Of a stretch of 39,894 nt of DNA, positions 7,530-16,314 are shown one piece after another. The translations under genes and the position numbers were made by a program. Source of the stretch: a virus. The stretch lies in IMG/VR virus record IMGVR_UViG_3300013772_000031, positions 1 through 39,894 of that record, one strand, 5' to 3'. A model generated the notes under the pieces. That model had not been told where the DNA came from. It searched no databases and saw nothing but the letters and a program-made list of their open reading frames with translations. Every line of letters begins with the position of its first letter. Positions within the stretch are counted from its first letter, which is position 1.

Positions 7530-9274
7530 TGCAGCGTTCAGCAACAACCTCACAGCAAGCGCCATTGGATATAGTCGGGAGTTCGGCATTTGGCAGGTGG
7601 CCAGTTGTAAATAATGAAAGAACATTAAACATGTTCACTGCTGATGGTTTCTCGATGAACTTTGCGGGATATAAGTTTCGCACTGCATTACTTGAGAATG
7701 GGCGTGGGTTCTTTGCTAGCAAGCGTGCAAATTTAATGTTTGCTGTATCGGCACGTAACATTTATAAGATTACAGCCGGATTGCAGCCAATATTAGTCGG
7801 ATCGATACAAACTGATAATACTGATGTCTCTATTGATGAGGATTTATCTAACAATATCGCTTTTTGTGATGGTGTGGCGCTGTATATCTATAATTATGTT
7901 TCTGGTTTGTATTATGTTGCTGGTTCCTTTGTTAGTGATGTTGGCAAAGTAATAGCACAACTCGATTTCACCCCCAACTATGTAAAATTTCATGATGGAC
8001 GTTTTATATGTACTAGCGCAATGTCTGGGGGCAATGCAGTCGGGCAGTGGCGTTTATCTAAAACAAAATTATCTGATGCAGTGTCATATGTGATATTTCC
8101 ATCTGATGCACAGCATCAAGGGGGATTCCAGACTAAACCTGATCTACCAGTAGCAGTATTGCGCTTGCCAGGACGTGAAGCACAGATAATCATTATGGGT
8201 AGCCAAGTTACGGAGACATGGACAGACTTGGGTAAAGCTCTATTCCCATATCAACGTAATTCTACATTCGATATAGATTTTGGTGGATTTCCTGCAACCA
8301 TATCTGATTTGGGAAACTATGTCGTATGGTTGGCGTTCAATGAAAAATCAGGACCATTTATTGCTTATACGACAGGCGAAGATATCAAGAAGGTCTCAAC
8401 TAATGGTATCGATTCTTTATTTGAGCGTATTAAGAACCCAGAATTATCCTACGGGTTCACCTTCTTAATATCAGGTCATATCTTCTATGTTCTTACCTTC
8501 TATGGGGCGCAGGATAATATTTCTCTAGCCTATGACCTCAATGAAGATAAATTCTATGATTTAACCAATGAAAAAGGTGACTTTTTTATAGCGAAAAAGG
8601 TGGTGTTATTCAACGGTAAATATTATTTTATAAGTATCGTCGACGGGAATATTTATGAAATGAATTCTTACTTTACGACATACGAATATCAGCCTACACC
8701 GACTAACCCAGGAATATATAATATTCCACGCGGCCGCACTTGCAAGACGCTTAGGATGAAGGGTGGCATAGGTAAAGTATTTAATGATTTATCGTTTATT
8801 TTAGAACAAGGTATTGATGAAAATTATACTGGTACTGATAATTTTGTTGCTAGTCTTAGCCTAGATCAAGGTGGCGCCGCCTACACGGTAGCTACAGTAT
8901 TGATTGAGGGTGACGGGCAAGGCGCCTATGCAACGGCAACTATCACTGGTGGCATTATCACTGGTGTGACGCTTGTCGACCAGGGCGTAGGTTATAGCTG
9001 GGCGACAGCGAGTATTATTGGTGATGGTAGCGGCGCATTTGTCTCTACGAGCATACAGATTAGTAATTATATACCGCGTGTTGATTTATCAATATCGCTC
9101 GATGGTGGCTATACATGGAGTAGTTACGTACCCATGGAAATGCAGAAATTAGGCACATACCGTAATCGATTTTATTTTAATGGTTTAGGGTATGGTAATG
9201 AGATTACACCTAAGTTTTTGTACCATGTGAATTCTAGATTTGTATGCAGCGATGGGGAGTTAAGTTACTACTAA
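7529..9274 (+). CDS. P22 gp10-like packaged-DNA stabilisation (tail hub) protein
   Basis: The protein is 581 aa from the ATG at 7529; a TTG six bases upstream is the alternative. It follows gp4 directly, as gene 10 does in P22, and has a gp10-like N-terminus (SSAFGRWPVVNNERTLNMFTADG) and propeller-like aromatic repeats (NNIAFCDGVALYIYNYVSGLYYVAGSF). It is longer than P22 gp10 (472 aa) partly because residues about 450-510 hold a two-fold repeat of a glycine-rich beta module (YTVATVLIEGDGQGAYATATI and YSWATASIIGDGSGAFVSTSI). It plugs the portal channel and carries receptor-binding components. The stop overlaps the next ATG. Confidence 0.82.
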   Translation: MQRSATTSQQAPLDIVGSSAFGRWPVVNNERTLNMFTADGFSMNFAGYKFRTALLENGRGFFASKRANLMFAVSARNIYKITAGLQPILVGSIQTDNTDVSIDEDLSNNIAFCDGVALYIYNYVSGLYYVAGSFVSDVGKVIAQLDFTPNYVKFHDGRFICTSAMSGGNAVGQWRLSKTKLSDAVSYVIFPSDAQHQGGFQTKPDLPVAVLRLPGREAQIIIMGSQVTETWTDLGKALFPYQRNSTFDIDFGGFPATISDLGNYVVWLAFNEKSGPFIAYTTGEDIKKVSTNGIDSLFERIKNPELSYGFTFLISGHIFYVLTFYGAQDNISLAYDLNEDKFYDLTNEKGDFFIAKKVVLFNGKYYFISIVDGNIYEMNSYFTTYEYQPTPTNPGIYNIPRGRTCKTLRMKGGIGKVFNDLSFILEQGIDENYTGTDNFVASLSLDQGGAAYTVATVLIEGDGQGAYATATITGGIITGVTLVDQGVGYSWATASIIGDGSGAFVSTSIQISNYIPRVDLSISLDGGYTWSSYVPMEMQKLGTYRNRFYFNGLGYGNEITPKFLYHVNSRFVCSDGELSYY

Positions 9275-9627
9275 TGGCTAATGATCCTCCGGTCCAGCAA
9301 GCAACATCAATACCGTCGATGGATTTTCGAGGGACTAAGTTCGTCAATGAAGATGGTACGTTGTCAGCACCGGCGCAGGGGTTTTTTGATCTATTGCAGA
9401 AGTTTTTAGTTAAGAATATCGGTGAGGAAGGCTTGGTGGCCGCTTCTCAAACGACAGGTGCAAGATTAGATATACAGAATAATTTCACAACTAGTGTGAC
9501 AAATATTGATACATATACATGCCAGTTTGGTACATTTTTATATGACATAACGACAAATAAAGTATATGTCACACTTAACCCTGGATTAACGGGTAAGCCA
9601 GTATTCACGGAAATAGCGACGGTATAA
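9274..9627 (+). CDS. Small tail-region protein, unknown
   Basis: This 117-aa protein uses the ATG that overlaps the gp10-like stop (TAATG). It contains TLSAPAQGFFDLLQKFLVKNIGEEGLVAASQTTGARLDIQ and a beta-rich C-terminus (YDITTNKVYVTLNPGLTGKPVFTEIATV). It occupies the position of the P22 tail needle gene 26 but lacks the long trimeric coiled coil of needles. It is perhaps an alternative plug or fibre adaptor; this is inference from position. Confidence 0.65.
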   Translation: MANDPPVQQATSIPSMDFRGTKFVNEDGTLSAPAQGFFDLLQKFLVKNIGEEGLVAASQTTGARLDIQNNFTTSVTNIDTYTCQFGTFLYDITTNKVYVTLNPGLTGKPVFTEIATV

Positions 9628-9637
9628 GGAATTATTT

Positions 9638-10357
9638 ATGGAAATGGACATGAACCAATTGATGAGAATACTCTCTCAAAATGGTGGCCAAGGTGGTGGT
9701 GGCCTTGGAGGCGCCCAAGGTGAAGGAAAGCCTGGAGGTGGCCAAGGTAATGGCTTCGGTGCATTAGCAGGCGGTTTATGGTCATTATTTGGTCATCATA
9801 GAAGTCCTGAAGATCAAGCAGCCAAATATTATGATCGTATCCCTGGTGAAGGTCATAAATACTATGATCCTTATATTGAATCTGGGAATAGAGCTAGAGG
9901 AAATCTAGAAGGTCAATATGGAGAGATGACAAACGATCCTGGTGCTCTTATGGCTAGACTTATGAAGGGATACAAAGAATCGCCAGGATTTAACTTTGAG
10001 AAAAAACAAGGATTAGATAGTATTGAAAACGCTGCCGCCAGTGGCGGCATGATGGGCACACAAGGACATCAGCAACAAGCTGGCGACCTTGCAACGCAGC
10101 TTTCAAGTCGTGATTCGGGAGATTATCTAAAGAACGCCATGGGCTTGTATGGACGAGGAATAGAGGGTGAAGAAGGGATGAATAAGATGGGCTTTGAAGG
10201 CTCTGATAAATTAGCCGAAATGCTCTCACGTGCGTTAATGAGTCGTGGTAATTTAGCTTATCAAGGTCAGGCAGGCGAGAACAACCGCAAGTCTAGTGGT
10301 ATTAGTGATATATTTTCTGGCGCTGGTGATATTGCCAAATTTATAGCAATGTTATAA
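9638..10357 (+). CDS. Ejection protein candidate (P22 gp7-like position)
   Basis: This 239-aa protein has a very glycine-rich N-terminus (residues 13-45, GGQGGGGLGGAQGEGKPGGG), a short hydrophobic stretch (FGALAGGLWSLFG), then helical sequence with SPGFNFEKKQGLDSIENAAASGGMMGTQ, a pattern common in phage internal/ejection proteins. The C-terminus (SGISDIFSGAGDIAKFIAML) is amphipathic. It is the first of three genes in the position of P22 genes 7, 20 and 16, whose products leave the virion and conduct DNA through the envelope. The function is inferred from family-like motifs and order. Confidence 0.7.
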   Translation: MEMDMNQLMRILSQNGGQGGGGLGGAQGEGKPGGGQGNGFGALAGGLWSLFGHHRSPEDQAAKYYDRIPGEGHKYYDPYIESGNRARGNLEGQYGEMTNDPGALMARLMKGYKESPGFNFEKKQGLDSIENAAASGGMMGTQGHQQQAGDLATQLSSRDSGDYLKNAMGLYGRGIEGEEGMNKMGFEGSDKLAEMLSRALMSRGNLAYQGQAGENNRKSSGISDIFSGAGDIAKFIAML

Positions 10358-10367
10358 GGGATAATTT

Positions 10368-11600
10368 ATGGCTATTCCAGTACAGACATTTAGAAAATTA
10401 GATCCTGAAGAAGTAAGCCCGTATGGGAACTTGCTAAAACAGTCTTTGGAAAAATTTACCCAACGCACGAATGCTCAATTCTTGCCGGAAGAAAAACGCC
10501 AAGCTTTACAGGAATTGATCTATAAAAACATGATGCAGAAGCCACGTGCTGAACATGCGGGTGAATATCAAAAAGCTGAATTGGATCTTGCTAAATTGCA
10601 ACCAGCACATTTACAGGCTGGAACAGGTAATTTGAATGCTGATACAAATAGGCTAAATATTGCAAATAAATATGCCCCTAGAGAAAATGAATCTAAGTTA
10701 GCTACAGACGCATTAGCAAGAGAGTTAAAGAATGTCGAATTAAAGTATGCCGCACAAGTTGCTGAGTCAGGATTAGCAAATCAAGCATCTATAACTAATG
10801 AAAGAAATACATTAAATCCACTTAAAGTTGAAGAATTAAAGTTAAAAAATACAGCATATCCAAGTAGTGAAGCTGCAAAAACTGCCCGCAATCAAGCTTA
10901 TGTTGATATGTATGGCAAGGGTGGTTCTAAATATGTAGGTACTTCTCCCGCAGAAAAGGCAAAAGCTCAGGTAGATGCATTTGAGCAAAGGCAAGAGATA
11001 AAAAATTGGGATAAAAAGTTAGAGACGGTTAACAAAGAAGCCCAAGATCTAAATACAACAATAGAACCCATAAATAAAATGAAAGAGATATATGATAATA
11101 ATCTTTCATGGGCAGAAAAAGGTCAAATTGGTGCAGCAAGGTCGTCACTTCCTGGATTTATGCAATCAAGAGATGCTGCTAATTTTAATCAATATGCAGG
11201 TCAAGTTTATTCACAAGTTGCACGTGCCAAACAAAGTGGACATATTACCGAAGGCAATTTTAATATGTTTAGAAAAATGAAGTTAACGCCAGATATGGGT
11301 GAAAAACAATTTGCTTCATTTACTAATTTTACACAAGGTTCAATTTCTAGAGCAAATCAACATGCTGAATTTATGCAAACTGCAAAAGATATGGCTATAC
11401 CTTTAAGAAAAGCGGAAGCTGCATGGAATAAATATATAAGAGAAAATACATTCTTTGATGAGAAAAAAGGCGTAGTAATACCTGAAAATTTAGATTCATC
11501 TAAATTTGGTAAATATCTTGGCGTGGATAGAATGAAAGCTAATCTATTGCAAGGTAATAAAGAACGCACTTATAACCTTGAGTCAGGAGCATTTGAATAA
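10368..11600 (+). CDS. Ejection protein candidate (P22 gp20-like position)
   Basis: The 410-aa protein is almost wholly helical and charged (KKLETVNKEAQDLNTTIEPINKMKEIYDNNLSWAEKGQIGAARSSL), with Ala/Gln/Lys-rich stretches and no membrane segment. It starts 10 bases after the preceding gene behind AAGGGATAA, and its stop overlaps the next ATG. Size and position fit P22 gp20 (about 470 aa), a DNA-ejection protein. No enzyme motif is seen. Confidence 0.68.
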   Translation: MAIPVQTFRKLDPEEVSPYGNLLKQSLEKFTQRTNAQFLPEEKRQALQELIYKNMMQKPRAEHAGEYQKAELDLAKLQPAHLQAGTGNLNADTNRLNIANKYAPRENESKLATDALARELKNVELKYAAQVAESGLANQASITNERNTLNPLKVEELKLKNTAYPSSEAAKTARNQAYVDMYGKGGSKYVGTSPAEKAKAQVDAFEQRQEIKNWDKKLETVNKEAQDLNTTIEPINKMKEIYDNNLSWAEKGQIGAARSSLPGFMQSRDAANFNQYAGQVYSQVARAKQSGHITEGNFNMFRKMKLTPDMGEKQFASFTNFTQGSISRANQHAEFMQTAKDMAIPLRKAEAAWNKYIRENTFFDEKKGVVIPENLDSSKFGKYLGVDRMKANLLQGNKERTYNLESGAFE

Positions 11601-13873
11601 TGACTCAGACCATTAAAATATCAAATGGTGATACTCTGCATTTTCCTGACGGAATGTCAGACGAACAGATTCAAGCGGCAATTCATAAAGAATATGGATT
11701 GCCGCAAAAAGAACAACGAGAACCAACATTCTGGCAAAAGATGGGGCCAGGTGGTGAAAAATATCTAAGTGAAGATGAAAAAAATAAAATAATGAATTCT
11801 GATGTAGATGATACGATGAATATGTTAACTGCTGGTTTACCTGTGGGACAAGCTGCAAAATTATTAGGTAAAGGTGCTGGGACATTAGCAAAAGGTGCAG
11901 CAAATGCTATAGGACGTGTTGGACAATCTGCGGGGTATGCTGGATTAGAATCATGGGCAAAAGGTCATAATCCAATGGAAGCCGGAGGCATGGCCGCATT
12001 ATTGCAAGGTGGCTTAGAATCTGCTATTCCAGGATTGAAAATAGGTGGAGCATTAGTTGGAAGATTAGCAAAATCAGTAGGTGGTGAAAAAACAGCATCA
12101 TTTATAGACAAAGCTAAAGAACATTTAGGTATTAGTAATCTTAAAAAGCATATGCAAAATATGATTAATGACCATATAGAAAATCGTTCACAAAAACCTG
12201 GTGGCCCTAGATCACCTGAGCAAGCCAAGCAAATGATGCAGGAACAGTATACAGATGTACATGGAAATCCTATGCCTGTTGACATTGGTTCATTAACAGG
12301 TGAACCAAGAATGGCAGCCTTACATAACACTACTAAACATATACCCATGAGTGGTACTGGAAGAAATATAAATGAAATTGAACAAAAACAAAGTGATGTT
12401 GAGCGAGCAGGATTAGAAAAACAGCAAGAAGAAGAACAAAAAAATATTACAGCGCAACAACAAGCGGCACAACAAGAAAAACAACGTATCCTAAGTGAAG
12501 CAAATCCACATCGAGATGCACATGAAAATCTTAGCGAGCAATTAAGAACAGCAATATCACATCCTGGTTATAAACTAGAAGCACCGCAAGCGGGCAATGA
12601 ATTATTAGAACATTTAGGACAAGGTACAAATAATAAAGAAGAATCAGCAAGAAAACTTGCAACTATGATAAGAGAAAAACACAACGAAAGAGTTGAGGAG
12701 TCTTCTCAATTTTTTAAACACGTATTTAAGAAAGATATTAAATTATATGAAAAACCTGATCCATTAATTACTACAAAATTAGATAAAGAAATGGATATTC
12801 TGAAACGATTGAAGGGTATGAATGTCGAACCTCTCTATTATAAATTTAAAAAGAATGCAAGTATAGAGAATGGACATTGGCTAAAATCAGAGTTAGGCAC
12901 AGTCGTTGGAGACCTTGAAAGAAATACGGCAAAAACTCCGGCAGATAGAGCAACAATAGCTAATATTAATAATGTAAGAAAAACTATAGAAACAGACATT
13001 CATGATGCTTTAAAAAGACATGATTTAAAATCAAATGAAAATTTATTGCCAATGTATAAAAAAGGGGTTGAATTACATAAAGAAAATGTTGAACCATTTA
13101 GAAGTACCCCAAAGTTACGAGAAATAACAGTAAAAGGTAAAGAAACGCCAAAAAATATAGAAACAATATTTGACACACCAAGCAATATTGTAAAAGAAAA
13201 CGGAAATAAAATAGGCCCAATTAATAAAGTAATAAAAGATTTGCCAGAAGAAGCGAAAAATTTAATATTACACAATAAAATAGGTGCAAATGCACATATA
13301 AATAATCATGAAAACTTAGTTAACGCATTACATAAGGCAAAAAATGAAGGTTTCTCTACTTACTTTAATTCGCATGTTAACGAATCAATTAGAAATATAG
13401 AAAATAAAGCTAAAAGTGATGCAGAAAATGAATCGTTTATAAAATTAAATGAACAACGAATAAAATCATTAAACAGAGAAATAAAATCTCATGAAAGTAA
13501 AATAAATAATATTGAAACCAAAGCAGATAAAGTTAAAGAAGTACCAAATGAATCTACATTGTCTGAAAATATAGTTAAAAAATTAAAAGAAAATGAACAA
13601 AAAAGATTAGAAATGTCTCCAAAAGGTGGTAAACCATTAGGATGGGGGGCAGGTATAACTGCATTTGGTATTAAATCATTTCCTAAAACTGCTGCAATGG
13701 CTCTTATTTTGGGAAAACCTGTCGCAGAGTTATTACGCGATCCTAAGATGCTGCAATCATATATTGATAAACAACCCTTGGCCGTTAAAATAAGTTTATT
13801 AACTAAAATAAAGGAATTGTCGCCAAAAATATTGGCGCCTTATATACAAGGAAGCAATAATAATGGCTCTTAA
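11600..13873 (+). CDS. Large ejection/DNA-injection protein (P22 gp16-like position)
   Basis: This 757-aa protein begins with a short module (IKISNGDTLHFPDGMSDEQIQAAIHKEYG) seen at the N-terminus of many phage injection proteins. Gly/Ala-rich weakly hydrophobic segments follow (residues 75-155, VGQAAKLLGKGAGTLAKGAANAIG) that may insert in membranes, then a long charged Lys/Glu/Asn-rich helical body with coiled coils, and a hydrophobic C-terminal patch (AGITAFGIKSFPKTAAMALILGKPVAELL). Base composition turns very A-rich after about 12400. The last 11 bases overlap the tail fibre gene. Likely expelled with DNA into the periplasm/inner membrane. Confidence 0.7.
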   Translation: MTQTIKISNGDTLHFPDGMSDEQIQAAIHKEYGLPQKEQREPTFWQKMGPGGEKYLSEDEKNKIMNSDVDDTMNMLTAGLPVGQAAKLLGKGAGTLAKGAANAIGRVGQSAGYAGLESWAKGHNPMEAGGMAALLQGGLESAIPGLKIGGALVGRLAKSVGGEKTASFIDKAKEHLGISNLKKHMQNMINDHIENRSQKPGGPRSPEQAKQMMQEQYTDVHGNPMPVDIGSLTGEPRMAALHNTTKHIPMSGTGRNINEIEQKQSDVERAGLEKQQEEEQKNITAQQQAAQQEKQRILSEANPHRDAHENLSEQLRTAISHPGYKLEAPQAGNELLEHLGQGTNNKEESARKLATMIREKHNERVEESSQFFKHVFKKDIKLYEKPDPLITTKLDKEMDILKRLKGMNVEPLYYKFKKNASIENGHWLKSELGTVVGDLERNTAKTPADRATIANINNVRKTIETDIHDALKRHDLKSNENLLPMYKKGVELHKENVEPFRSTPKLREITVKGKETPKNIETIFDTPSNIVKENGNKIGPINKVIKDLPEEAKNLILHNKIGANAHINNHENLVNALHKAKNEGFSTYFNSHVNESIRNIENKAKSDAENESFIKLNEQRIKSLNREIKSHESKINNIETKADKVKEVPNESTLSENIVKKLKENEQKRLEMSPKGGKPLGWGAGITAFGIKSFPKTAAMALILGKPVAELLRDPKMLQSYIDKQPLAVKISLLTKIKELSPKILAPYIQGSNNNGS

Positions 13874-15788
13874 CCCACAATATGTATTAGCCCCTAGTCT
13901 GCAAGAATATTTTGTAGATAAAGTCACAGGTCTGCCATTAGCAGGCGGAACTGTAACGGCATATGTCGATACTAATAGATCAACACTAAAGCCCGTATTT
14001 ACATTGGTGGGCGGAGTTGACACATACAGCTATACGCCACTGCCTAATCCTATGGTGCTTTCCTCTGTAGGCACTATAGTTGATGGGTTTAATAATGATA
14101 TTTTGCCTTACTGGTTACCATATGATGCTAATGGTGCTGTACAACTTTATTACATAGTTGTCAAAGATTCTCTGGGTGTTCCGCAATTTACACGTCAAGC
14201 TTGGCCTAACCTTGTGGCGCCTACGGGTAATGATGAATTCGCTTATAATTATGCCCGTAACTGGCAATTTTATTCGTGGAGCAATGCCATAATCTACACA
14301 GATATTAAAACTGGTTCTATTGCAGCTTCAGCAACAGATTTTGTGGTAGACGATTGGTTGTATCAGCAAAATGATGCTACGCAAACTATCAATATTACGC
14401 GTGATTCCTATGTGCGTGGTGATAATTCAGTACCAACAAATTCACCTTATTACTTAACCTATGAAAATACGGGAACAGGTTCATCGGCTGGAACATATAA
14501 TTATTTTTCGCAACGATTTCAATCTGCTGAAACACTGCAAGGCCAAAATGTTGCTGTAGAGCTATGGCTTAAACGTGATAGTGGCATAGGTAATATCAGC
14601 GTTAGCTTGATACAGAATTTTGGTACAGGCGGCATATCTCCCAGTGCATCTGTAGAAACATTCGTTATTCCTGCATTATCTCCAACAGTATCATCATGGC
14701 AAAAATACACAGGTACTGTATTCCTACCGTCTACAACCAGTAAAACATTTGGCACAAGCAATAATGATTTCCTAAGTCTCAATATCAATATGCCAATCAA
14801 CCAAGTTGGTTTGATCCATATTGGTTCTATACGTCTTGAGCTTGGTACTGTTATCAATGGCTCGCAAGAAATTAGCAACGATACAATGCAACAAGAGACA
14901 AATACATTCGGTCTCTATCCCGCGTTCACTACGGGTGATGCAAAGTTAACGGTTAAACTTGTTTCTGATCCTGGTTGGCTACTAATGAACGATGGAACCA
15001 TTGGTAAACCTGGTTCCACTGCCGGATATGCCGCACAGGGTGCGTATAATCTGTTTAGCATGCTCTGGACTAATATACACAATCTTGCTTGGACACCTAT
15101 TTATACGACGGCTGGCGATATTTCTACATTTGGTGCGACGGCTTTTGCAGATTGGCAGGCGCTTAAACAACTAAGACTAACTAAGGTATTAGGTAGAGCA
15201 TTGACGGGTGCCGGACAATCGGTTATGACTAATGCTGTGGTATTTAGTGTGGCTGGTAATAGTGTGACATTTCCGTCAGGAATTGGCCTATCTTATCTGA
15301 CAGGCACACCTATGCAATTTAGTTTTGCGGCAGGTGGTGCGTTACCGGCAACAACGCCACAAATTGCAATAAATACTACTTATTATGCACGTAATGTTGG
15401 TAATAGCAGTGCAGCTACTATTAATCTATATCCAACCCTGTATGGCGCACAACAGTCTGACGGTACACTTATTACCGTACAAAGCATTGGCACTGGCACA
15501 CAATTTGCCACCACGACATTAAGTGCGTGGCCATTAGGTGGGATTGTTGGGGAGGAGAAACATTTGCAAATACAAGGCGAACTTGCTGATCATGCGCATG
15601 TGCTTTCATCAGGGGCTAATGGACTAATAAATGTTGGTACCGCTCCTAAATATGACACAGGAACTCAAAATATTTTAGGTTTAATTGATCGTACAGGGCC
15701 AATAGAGTCATTTGGAGCGTCTGGTGGTCCATCGGCTTTCAATGTTATGCAACCATCCTCATTCTGGAATGTAATGATCAAATTATAG
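13863..15788 (+). CDS. Tail fibre / receptor-binding protein with collar-like C-terminus
   Basis: The 641-aa protein has an N-terminal domain (LAPSLQEYFVDKVTGLPLAGGTVTAYVDTNRSTLKPVFTLVGG) typical of podovirus tail fibre or spike attachment modules. A beta-rich carbohydrate-binding-like region follows (residues about 150-330, with VAVELWLKRDSGIGNISVSLIQNFG), and the C-terminal portion resembles phage tail-collar domains (LTKVLGRALTGAGQS ... GGIVGEEKHLQIQGELADHAHVLSSGA). It overlaps the ejection gene by 11 bases. It probably binds host surface glycans. Confidence 0.75.
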   Translation: MALNPQYVLAPSLQEYFVDKVTGLPLAGGTVTAYVDTNRSTLKPVFTLVGGVDTYSYTPLPNPMVLSSVGTIVDGFNNDILPYWLPYDANGAVQLYYIVVKDSLGVPQFTRQAWPNLVAPTGNDEFAYNYARNWQFYSWSNAIIYTDIKTGSIAASATDFVVDDWLYQQNDATQTINITRDSYVRGDNSVPTNSPYYLTYENTGTGSSAGTYNYFSQRFQSAETLQGQNVAVELWLKRDSGIGNISVSLIQNFGTGGISPSASVETFVIPALSPTVSSWQKYTGTVFLPSTTSKTFGTSNNDFLSLNINMPINQVGLIHIGSIRLELGTVINGSQEISNDTMQQETNTFGLYPAFTTGDAKLTVKLVSDPGWLLMNDGTIGKPGSTAGYAAQGAYNLFSMLWTNIHNLAWTPIYTTAGDISTFGATAFADWQALKQLRLTKVLGRALTGAGQSVMTNAVVFSVAGNSVTFPSGIGLSYLTGTPMQFSFAAGGALPATTPQIAINTTYYARNVGNSSAATINLYPTLYGAQQSDGTLITVQSIGTGTQFATTTLSAWPLGGIVGEEKHLQIQGELADHAHVLSSGANGLINVGTAPKYDTGTQNILGLIDRTGPIESFGASGGPSAFNVMQPSSFWNVMIKL

Positions 15789-15801
15789 AAGGAATTACAA
15801 A

Positions 15802-16140
15802 ATGACAGCATTAGCTTTGCAAAGAGATATTAACGGCTTCAACACATATGGACGCGTCCCATCTTTAGATATGGTATCAGGGTTATTGGCGCAAAATACA
15901 GCTGACTCTTTTGTTGTACCAACTGCATTTAAACATTATGAGTTAATATTCTCCTATGATCCTGGGCTTAGAGTTTGGGTGTCAACGTCAACAACCGCAG
16001 CCGCACCGTCAACGGTCACAGGTGCATCTACGTCCGAACTACTGCCTACGACATATGTGGTAGCTGCGGGCACGACAGTCAGCGTTATAACGCCAGAAAC
16101 AGCGGCTTCCTATAGTTGCTCGATGTATGGGATATCATAA
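15802..16140 (+). CDS. Small tail-fibre-associated protein
   Basis: This 112-aa beta-rich protein (FVVPTAFKHYELIFSYDPGLRVWVSTSTTAAAPSTVTG...) has an AAGGAA ribosome binding site and sits in the tail-fibre cluster. Its stop overlaps the next ATG. It may be a virion adaptor or capping protein. No domain recognised. Confidence 0.6.
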   Translation: MTALALQRDINGFNTYGRVPSLDMVSGLLAQNTADSFVVPTAFKHYELIFSYDPGLRVWVSTSTTAAAPSTVTGASTSELLPTTYVVAAGTTVSVITPETAASYSCSMYGIS

Positions 16141-16313
16141 TGTATACGAATTCTAGTTTTGGTAGTTTTACACAGCCATTTGCTAAAAGTTTGTATGTGC
16201 AGAATTGGCAAAAAAAGGCTGGGGGATTTCCTCCTGTGCCAAGCGTTATGATTACTGAAGCAGGCGATATCATGGTCACCGAGGCAGGCGTTACGATGAT
16301 TACGGAGAGTTAA
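16140..16313 (+). CDS. 57-aa micro-protein with ITEAGD/VTEAG repeats
   Basis: The ATG overlaps the preceding TAA, giving 57 aa. The C-terminus is a threefold short repeat (MITEAGD-IMVTEAGV-TMITES), and the N-terminus is aromatic (YTNSSFGSFTQPFAKSLYVQNW). Similar repeat-tailed small proteins occur in phage tail clusters, but I cannot assign a role. Coupling to both neighbours supports expression. Confidence 0.55.
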   Translation: MYTNSSFGSFTQPFAKSLYVQNWQKKAGGFPPVPSVMITEAGDIMVTEAGVTMITES

Positions 16314-16314
16314 A

